Assembly: GCA_018648805.1 (NCBI GenBank)
Contig: JABGQM010000005.1
Coordinates: 1 to 49,432, forward strand
Reading direction: 5' to 3'
Length of the DNA stretch: 49,432 bases
Origin: Verrucomicrobiota bacterium
GTDB lineage: Bacteria; Verrucomicrobiota; Kiritimatiellia; UBA8416; JABMPJ01
Part shown: one piece after another, positions 43,808 through 49,432 of the stretch
Layout of the letters: each line of letters opens with the position of its first letter
Numbering within the stretch: position 1 is the first letter of the stretch
Made by a program: the position numbers and the translations under genes
The notes under the pieces: generated by a model
Seen by the model: only the letters and a program-made list of their open reading frames with translations
What the model was told of the DNA's origin: nothing
Databases searched by the model: none

Positions 43808-44929
43808 ATGAGAACAACCGTGAAAATAGTGATGGTTATTGCGTTAGCCACTCTGACAACGATCACCTCCCTGCAAGCCGCGGCGCCAGCGTCTCGTACG
43901 GCGGTTACGCCGGGACAGATCAACTACCAGGGGCGCCTCACAACGCCCTCCGGTGCCCTATATTCGAATACCACGTACAACATTGAGTTCAGAGTGTACG
44001 ATGCCGATTCGGGTGGTGCCGTCCAGTGGGGGGCTAAGTACCTGGTCTACGCTAAAAATGGTTACTTCAATGTCTTGCTGGGTGCATCGGGCGGTCAAGC
44101 CCTGACTGTGAACACGCCGGTATACGGCCCGGAAGAGCTGTGGAAGGCGTTGTGGTATGACGTCGCACGCGCTAATAACAACAACCTCTTTCTGGGCATC
44201 ACGGTTCTGGAGGACTATACGGGTGCCGCGTTACCGGCTGATGAAGTCAGTGAAGCGTTTCCTCGTCAAAAACTTCTCTGTACGCCTTTTGCCGAGCGTG
44301 CCCAGTCGGCCCGCTACGCCCGCGAATCCTTTGGCGCTTTCTCGGCCGGCGGCGATCTGGATGTCACGGGTAGTGTGGCCGCCACGGGGAACCTTGCGGT
44401 CGATGGCAACAGCTCCGTGGACGGCACCGCAACAGTGCAGGGCACTACGACGTTCAACAGTGGGGTCGTCGTAAACAACGCCGTGGCCGATCTCAATAAA
44501 GGGTTGGATGTTAACGGTGGCCGGACCTACTTGCGGCAGGGCCTTGATGTGTTCGGGTCATCCGAGCTCAGGGGGGGCGCCACTGTCACCGGGCCCGTTA
44601 CGGCGAGCGACACCATAAATGCACCACGCTTTCAGGTTAATGGTGCTGTCCCGATTCATGTGCGCCGATTCGATTGCGGCACCGGAGAGGATCAAAAGAC
44701 GAATACAGGATACAGCACCACGGACTGGTCGGCCATGATGGTTGGCTTTGACATGGGATACGGCGACATAGACGAAGACGGTGGCGAGGAGACGTTCAAG
44801 GTGCGAATGTATGAGAGTGGCGGCACGTGGTGGATTCACTGTCAGGGCCACTACCACGGCAACTACGCTGATTTCGGTATTGATGTCATGTTCGTGAAAA
44901 GGGCTTTGGTTGACGATAATCGCTACTGA
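43808..44929 (+). CDS. Secreted fibre-like protein
   Basis: 373 residues. The start is set at 43808 by GGAGAGAAGG just before it and by the signal peptide MRTTVKIVMVIALATLTTITSLQAAA; the open frame reaching back to 43577 lies in the upstream gene. Residues 40-150 form a beta domain (GQINYQGRLTTPSGALY, NIEFRVYDADSGG). About 175-265 is a shaft of short VxGxxxV-like repeats (GDLDVTGSVAATGNLAVDGNS), as in bacteriophage tail fibres and trimeric shafts. The last 100 residues form a globular tip (TTDWSAMMVGFDMGYGDIDEDGG, WWIHCQGHYHGNYADFGIDVMFV). It probably forms a trimeric surface adhesin. It lies 59 nt behind the previous gene. Confidence 0.75.
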   Translation: MRTTVKIVMVIALATLTTITSLQAAAPASRTAVTPGQINYQGRLTTPSGALYSNTTYNIEFRVYDADSGGAVQWGAKYLVYAKNGYFNVLLGASGGQALTVNTPVYGPEELWKALWYDVARANNNNLFLGITVLEDYTGAALPADEVSEAFPRQKLLCTPFAERAQSARYARESFGAFSAGGDLDVTGSVAATGNLAVDGNSSVDGTATVQGTTTFNSGVVVNNAVADLNKGLDVNGGRTYLRQGLDVFGSSELRGGATVTGPVTASDTINAPRFQVNGAVPIHVRRFDCGTGEDQKTNTGYSTTDWSAMMVGFDMGYGDIDEDGGEETFKVRMYESGGTWWIHCQGHYHGNYADFGIDVMFVKRALVDDNRY

Positions 44930-44957
44930 GCCGGTATGCGTGAGAGAGGAACCTCGC

Positions 44958-47900
44958 ATGATGCAATGCAGAAGTAACGGGGCGAAGGCGACGCTGGGCA
45001 TGCTTCTTCTCGCCATGCTGGCCTTGCATGCCATGGCGGCGCCCCCTCTCGTCGAGTCGCGCTATCTCAACCCGGTATACCCAGAGAATATCCACACCAG
45101 CAGTGTTACCAACCAGGCATGGTACGCCGAGTACACGAATACGGCAGGGCTGGCCATCATTGGCGGCTTTACATCGTTCAGCACCGTTGGACCCACGTCC
45201 CCTACGGGTGGTCTGGTCATTGCCGAGTCGAGCTTTGCCGAACCGATTGTCGGTATCGGTGCCGCGTTTGCGCTGGGTGACGTTTTGACCGCACCCGCGG
45301 ATGCCGATCTGTCAATCGCACCGGTCCTGTCCTCGGCGGCGGGGGTGATTAATGCCGAGTGGTTGGACTATGCACAGATACTCGTTGCCACCGACATGGG
45401 GGCGATCGAAGTGGTCTGGACACTCCAGGATGGAACCACCCAGATCATTACCTACACGATCTCGCCTCAGCCGAACAAACGGCCCGTGCGACTCTACTGG
45501 ACAGAGGGGCAGAACTCAGGCCCACCCATTGCTTTTGGTAGCAACTATCGTGTCGATCTCTACTACAACAACCAGATCGTGGACTCGAACGATGTTTGGA
45601 TCTCCGACAATATGCTGCATGCAGCGGAGGGTGCGGAAGGCCGTTTTCTGCTGACCTACTCCCGGTTGGATGAAGTCACTGAGGACCGTGTTCTGTTGGC
45701 CTACGAGATCGTGGAGGTCCTTGAACCGATGTCGGCTGAACTCGCTGTATTGGTCGGCGATCGCCTGTTTCCGCAGGCACGGCCATACGGTATTAATGAC
45801 CTGTTTGCCGAGATTGTTCGTGGTGCTATTGATCCGACGGGCCAGGACGACCCCTTTGTCTATCAGCACACACGCGGCGAAAAGAAGGGGTGGGTCTGGG
45901 GAATTCGCGAAACCGCCGCACCCTGGCAGGTTGAAATATACTGGAAGGCCAAGGAGGAACTGGATGTATTGTGGCCGTTTGAGGTGGATATCTACGGCAT
46001 AACGTGGGGGGTCAATGCCCAAGCCTATGTGCGCGGCGACGTGGCCGAGGGTGTCTATGAGCCGATTGTGTATTTTCCTGACGATCTTCTTATCGAACTG
46101 ATGCCACATGAAGTACCCGCAAACCATGCGGTCGTGGACGGCAAGACCTTCTACACTACCGATGAAGGGTATTGCCTTCTGAGGTATACGTATGAAGATA
46201 ATGTGTGGTTCGAACCGGTCCGCTCGGTTTCACGGACAGATGTGAGTCTGGACCATACCCCCCTCAGCGCGGTGATTGGCAAAGAGATCCGGCCTCTGCT
46301 ACCTGCCTCAGGCGATTCCCTCGAAGCGATGTACGGGGAATGGCCGGGCTACATCTATACTCCGTCGGGTACCGCTTACAACATCGACCGCTATAGCTAT
46401 CCTGCGACCTACACCGCTCTCGCAGATGTGGACTCCTACATCTTTGGCGTGAACCAGGGCTTGCTCGAGGTGTGGTGGAGCAATGCGAGTAGACAAGAAG
46501 ACCTGCCTGGACCGATCTTCTTCCCCAGCATCGTGAACCTGAACACCTGTGACTGGCCGCTGTTGTCGAAGGACCTCGTGATTGCGAGCGGAGAAGGCAG
46601 CCAGGGACAGACGCTTAAGACTGAATATACAGGGTGCATGGCGTTTGATGCCACGCAACTGACTTTTGAAGAAAAGCAGTTCTTCGGTTGTCACCTATGG
46701 AATGACCAGCCGAACGGATTGGATCTGTTGAGTGAGATATCTTTGGAACTCTGGGTCCGACCTCAGACCCTCAGCGGTATTCAATACCTTATCTATAGGG
46801 GCGATAACTACCGTCTGCGGCTCAACGCGGGCGTCCCTGAATTCTATGCCGGTGGTTCATGGTACAGTGCCGGGACCTCGCTCGTGGTTGACGAGTGGCA
46901 GCATCTGGCGGTGACGGCGAAGAATGCCAGCATGGTTCGATTCTATGTTGACGGAGCCCCCGTGCATACAGCGTCCTTCGGCGGATGGCTCCGCGCGGAC
47001 ATGGCTGCCGCCTTCCGGATTGGTGCCCGCGCCAGTGGACCGTTTGCGGCGGAAGGATTCTTTACCGGCAGGATGGATGAGATCCGCATCTGGAACGACG
47101 AACGGTCGTGGGACGAGATAAAGACGCACACCATGGTGACGGTCGAGCCGTCCGCCTTCGGTCTGCGTGCCTACTATCGCTTTGAAGCCGATGAACTGGC
47201 TGCCGTGGGTGTCGTTAGCGACAACAGCTACTTTCTCAACGACCTCTCGCTGCCCTCTGAGGGCGTAACCTGGGACACCCCCGGCATCCAACAAGTTGAG
47301 CCGGGCACGGATCTTTCCGGTGTGTCGGCCTCGCTCTATGTCCAGAATGATCGGGATTCGGACGGTTTCAATCCCAATGAAGAGCATGCGATTATTATTG
47401 GCGGAACGGTTTACGCGCTCCGCAACGACCTCAATGTGACAAGCGGTGAGGCCTACACATCGGATCCGTATGTGCTCCTGAATGCCAGTAGCGCCACAGT
47501 CAACGGTGGTCGGCCCTACATGGTGACCTTCAAGGTTGTGGCATCGAACGATCTCTATCAATTCAGGCGTGATCACGAGGCCGGCCTCATGATTCAACCG
47601 CCGGCTCCGATTGCGATGATGCCGCCCGTGAACCTGGAAGAGAATACGCAAGTGTCGGGTCCGGTCTATCGCGACCGCAATCGTTACTACTGGGCCCAAC
47701 AGGCTGGTGATGATGGCGGGCCGGCAGACTATGTCTTCGATTTCTATTACCCCATGCAGTCCAGTTTCTTCTTCCCTGCACTGACAGAGCAACCGGATCT
47801 CGGGACCCCCGTCGCATGGCTGGACGTGCTTTCCGGTGACGACACGCCGATTGACTTTACCTATGTCGTGTACTGGCCGGAAGACCTGCCGGTACTCTAT

Positions 47901-49432
47901 ATCGCCGACACCCTGACAAACCCCAAGAATGACCTGCCGGCCATTCGTGGGCAGTTGAGTGTGAATGTGCCGTATCAGCAGTCGCTCGCCCTGGACCCGA
48001 CCACGCCGAGCGTCACATTGATTGACCCGACCGTGAAGCGGACGACTGAGCTGGACGAGATTCCCTCCGGGATGAAGCGTTACAGGGACGTACGGACCGC
48101 TTGCTGGTTCTTCAGTGACATGCCACCCGCGCTTCGATCCCGGCTCTTCTTTAATCCGATGGCTGATGCTGCGGATGCCCTGCAACTCATGGGAACGTAT
48201 CGCGAACGGACAGATGGGCACAACTATCTGCTGCTTAACGTACTTGATGGCGACAATCGGGCCTCCACGATTGATGAATCGTTGATCACGGGGATCACCG
48301 GTACCCCCGGCGACCCATGGCGGGACGCGATAGCGGAGCTGCCGACAGAGGTGGTCGGAATCAGCGATGATGAAACACCTTTCGATTCACTGGCGTTGCC
48401 AACCACGGGGCTCGGGACGGGGTACGTTACGGTGGTGTTCAATGATAGCTCGGATCCGGATATGGTGGATCCCTCCGAGGTGGTCGATATGGCGATCTTC
48501 CGGGTATCCTCGGAGCTGTACCGCGGCCGGTTGGATGTGATCCTCTCGGATAATCCGCTCGATAAGCAGGTGAACCTATACTACACGGCCGACTTCCGTG
48601 GACGCCCGGAACGGTGGGAGTTCAAGTGGGAATGGGCCGATCCCGATGATGGGATGGCGCCCGAAGAGACGTCGACTAACTGGAGCGATTACGTAACGGC
48701 TACGGGCCAGCACTTTGTGACCGTGGGCGACGCAGGCGTCTTTGGTCTCTCGGACCACTATCTCCGCTGCAGTTACAGGGCGACGGTCCCTGATGTGCAG
48801 GCCATTGTTGGTACGGCGTGGTCGGGATGGACGCCACCGGTGCTGGTCGAGGGGTGGATCAAGCGCGTTCTCAAGGCGATCAATCCCTACGAGCAGAGGA
48901 TTCTCGATTTCATGAACTACCGGGTCTATACGGCCTTGGATATGCTCCAGCAGATCGGACCTCCATACAACGGTGATATTCCTCTGAACTATGAAGCGTT
49001 GAATGAATATGGGTTGATGCAGATTTACGAGACACTCAACCGTCAAGCCGACGATCTATCCGTCAATGCGGGGTTTGTGGCGGACGATGGACTCGCGCTG
49101 GCACTGCTGATGGTGAAGAGCCGTCTCTCGGATCTCTATATGGTACTGGGCAATGAAGCGTTTGGGGATGCATTGAACCCATCGATTATGCTGGGTGAAG
49201 ACGATCCGATCCAGACGTGGGGTATGACCGTCGGGGACGTCTCTTCGCTCTTCTGTTTTCAGAACCAGACCGCAGGGCTGCTGGAAGAAGAGCTTGCCCT
49301 GTTGCGTGGTCGGGATGATGACATGAATCCGCCCGTGACCCAGTATCCTACCTACAATCGACTGGCATGGAATATCACAGCCGATATCGTCGGTGGGCAG
49401 GTGCCGTATATGCTGAACTACGGTATCAGTGA
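44958..49432 (+). CDS. LamG-containing secreted giant, partial at window end
   Basis: Open for 1491 codons with no stop before the window ends, so the 3' end is missing. The signal peptide is MMQCRSNGAKATLGMLLLAMLALHAMA; AGAGGA precedes the ATG (ATGATG, either may be used). The first 580 residues are unfamiliar beta-rich sequence with YLNPVYPENI and DVWISDNMLH. A LamG domain spans about 589-715 (ISLELWVRPQT, EWQHLAVTAKNASMVRFYVDG, GRMDEIRIWND). A second large unknown part follows (LYVQNDRDSDGFNPNEEHAI has a calcium-loop-like DxDxDGxxP). Third gene of the operon, 28 nt behind the fibre-like gene. Likely a cell-surface or matrix protein. No enzyme motif seen. Confidence 0.85.
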   Translation, partial: MMQCRSNGAKATLGMLLLAMLALHAMAAPPLVESRYLNPVYPENIHTSSVTNQAWYAEYTNTAGLAIIGGFTSFSTVGPTSPTGGLVIAESSFAEPIVGIGAAFALGDVLTAPADADLSIAPVLSSAAGVINAEWLDYAQILVATDMGAIEVVWTLQDGTTQIITYTISPQPNKRPVRLYWTEGQNSGPPIAFGSNYRVDLYYNNQIVDSNDVWISDNMLHAAEGAEGRFLLTYSRLDEVTEDRVLLAYEIVEVLEPMSAELAVLVGDRLFPQARPYGINDLFAEIVRGAIDPTGQDDPFVYQHTRGEKKGWVWGIRETAAPWQVEIYWKAKEELDVLWPFEVDIYGITWGVNAQAYVRGDVAEGVYEPIVYFPDDLLIELMPHEVPANHAVVDGKTFYTTDEGYCLLRYTYEDNVWFEPVRSVSRTDVSLDHTPLSAVIGKEIRPLLPASGDSLEAMYGEWPGYIYTPSGTAYNIDRYSYPATYTALADVDSYIFGVNQGLLEVWWSNASRQEDLPGPIFFPSIVNLNTCDWPLLSKDLVIASGEGSQGQTLKTEYTGCMAFDATQLTFEEKQFFGCHLWNDQPNGLDLLSEISLELWVRPQTLSGIQYLIYRGDNYRLRLNAGVPEFYAGGSWYSAGTSLVVDEWQHLAVTAKNASMVRFYVDGAPVHTASFGGWLRADMAAAFRIGARASGPFAAEGFFTGRMDEIRIWNDERSWDEIKTHTMVTVEPSAFGLRAYYRFEADELAAVGVVSDNSYFLNDLSLPSEGVTWDTPGIQQVEPGTDLSGVSASLYVQNDRDSDGFNPNEEHAIIIGGTVYALRNDLNVTSGEAYTSDPYVLLNASSATVNGGRPYMVTFKVVASNDLYQFRRDHEAGLMIQPPAPIAMMPPVNLEENTQVSGPVYRDRNRYYWAQQAGDDGGPADYVFDFYYPMQSSFFFPALTEQPDLGTPVAWLDVLSGDDTPIDFTYVVYWPEDLPVLYIADTLTNPKNDLPAIRGQLSVNVPYQQSLALDPTTPSVTLIDPTVKRTTELDEIPSGMKRYRDVRTACWFFSDMPPALRSRLFFNPMADAADALQLMGTYRERTDGHNYLLLNVLDGDNRASTIDESLITGITGTPGDPWRDAIAELPTEVVGISDDETPFDSLALPTTGLGTGYVTVVFNDSSDPDMVDPSEVVDMAIFRVSSELYRGRLDVILSDNPLDKQVNLYYTADFRGRPERWEFKWEWADPDDGMAPEETSTNWSDYVTATGQHFVTVGDAGVFGLSDHYLRCSYRATVPDVQAIVGTAWSGWTPPVLVEGWIKRVLKAINPYEQRILDFMNYRVYTALDMLQQIGPPYNGDIPLNYEALNEYGLMQIYETLNRQADDLSVNAGFVADDGLALALLMVKSRLSDLYMVLGNEAFGDALNPSIMLGEDDPIQTWGMTVGDVSSLFCFQNQTAGLLEEELALLRGRDDDMNPPVTQYPTYNRLAWNITADIVGGQVPYMLNYGIS

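Noticed and set aside
46857..48221. 454-codon minus-strand frame inside the LamG giant
   Set aside because: The plus-strand frame continues across with signal peptide and LamG domain; the antisense frame has no recognisable features.

Overview
This 49.4 kb window comes from a GC-rich, Gram-negative bacterium with outer-membrane efflux, lipoproteins and secreted giant proteins. The gene mix points to an anaerobic or facultative member of the PVC group (Kiritimatiellota/Verrucomicrobiota-like): ADP-forming acetyl-CoA synthetase, a tungsten/molybdenum formate dehydrogenase, a WbsX/GH99-like lipoprotein, a YLDPGTGS mini membrane protein, a streptopain-like C10 protease and LamG/Ig/VCBS secreted proteins. 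The taxonomic guess is inference from gene content only. No rRNA, tRNA, CRISPR array, transposase or integrase was seen.

Layout. 1-1 kb: a secreted DUF4412-like protein. 1-6.7 kb (minus): a tripartite RND efflux operon (adaptor, pump, TolC-like channel) with a 1-nt gap and an ATGA overlap. 7-14 kb (minus): an ADP-forming acetyl-CoA synthetase, an acetyl-CoA hydrolase/transferase fused to a GNAT acetyltransferase, and a large PTPS-related (GT-C-like) membrane protein. 14.2-17.6 kb (plus): AMP-forming acetyl-CoA synthetase (acs) and an OFA-family MFS carrier, ending at a terminator that overlaps the stop codon of the convergent fdhA. 17.6-23.9 kb (minus): a MobB-like/MobA fusion followed by a three-subunit NAD-linked formate dehydrogenase (NuoE-, NuoF- and NuoG/FdhF-like). 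24-26.2 kb (plus, divergent): a tungstate ABC transporter (tupABC). 26-34.5 kb: an anchored rhodanese, a sulfatase-superfamily membrane enzyme, a kinase-like/methyltransferase protein, the YLDPGTGS mini protein, a WbsX-like lipoprotein and a DinG-type helicase. 34.8-49.4 kb (plus): secreted giants: a C10 protease and a LamG/7xIg protein with near-identical C-terminal VCBS-like triple repeats, then a three-gene operon (secreted protein, fibre-like protein, LamG giant cut by the window end).

How it fits together. The 14-26 kb part reads as one metabolic module: tungstate uptake, guanylation of the pterin cofactor and the formate dehydrogenase that uses it, beside acetate/acetyl-CoA conversion and a monocarboxylate-type carrier. 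The acetate genes contain both ATP-yielding and ATP-consuming routes plus a fused GNAT that could police them.

The least explained signals are not coding. Three intergenic inverted repeats are built of short phased units (heptads at 6.8 kb and 30.3 kb, 9-mers at 28.4 kb). The 28.4 kb one is flanked by an 8-bp direct repeat, so it may be a small mobile element. A single-sided heptad run also covers the tupA stop codon. These, the shared VCBS tails and the 42-49 kb fibre/adhesin operon are the best candidates for something undescribed.
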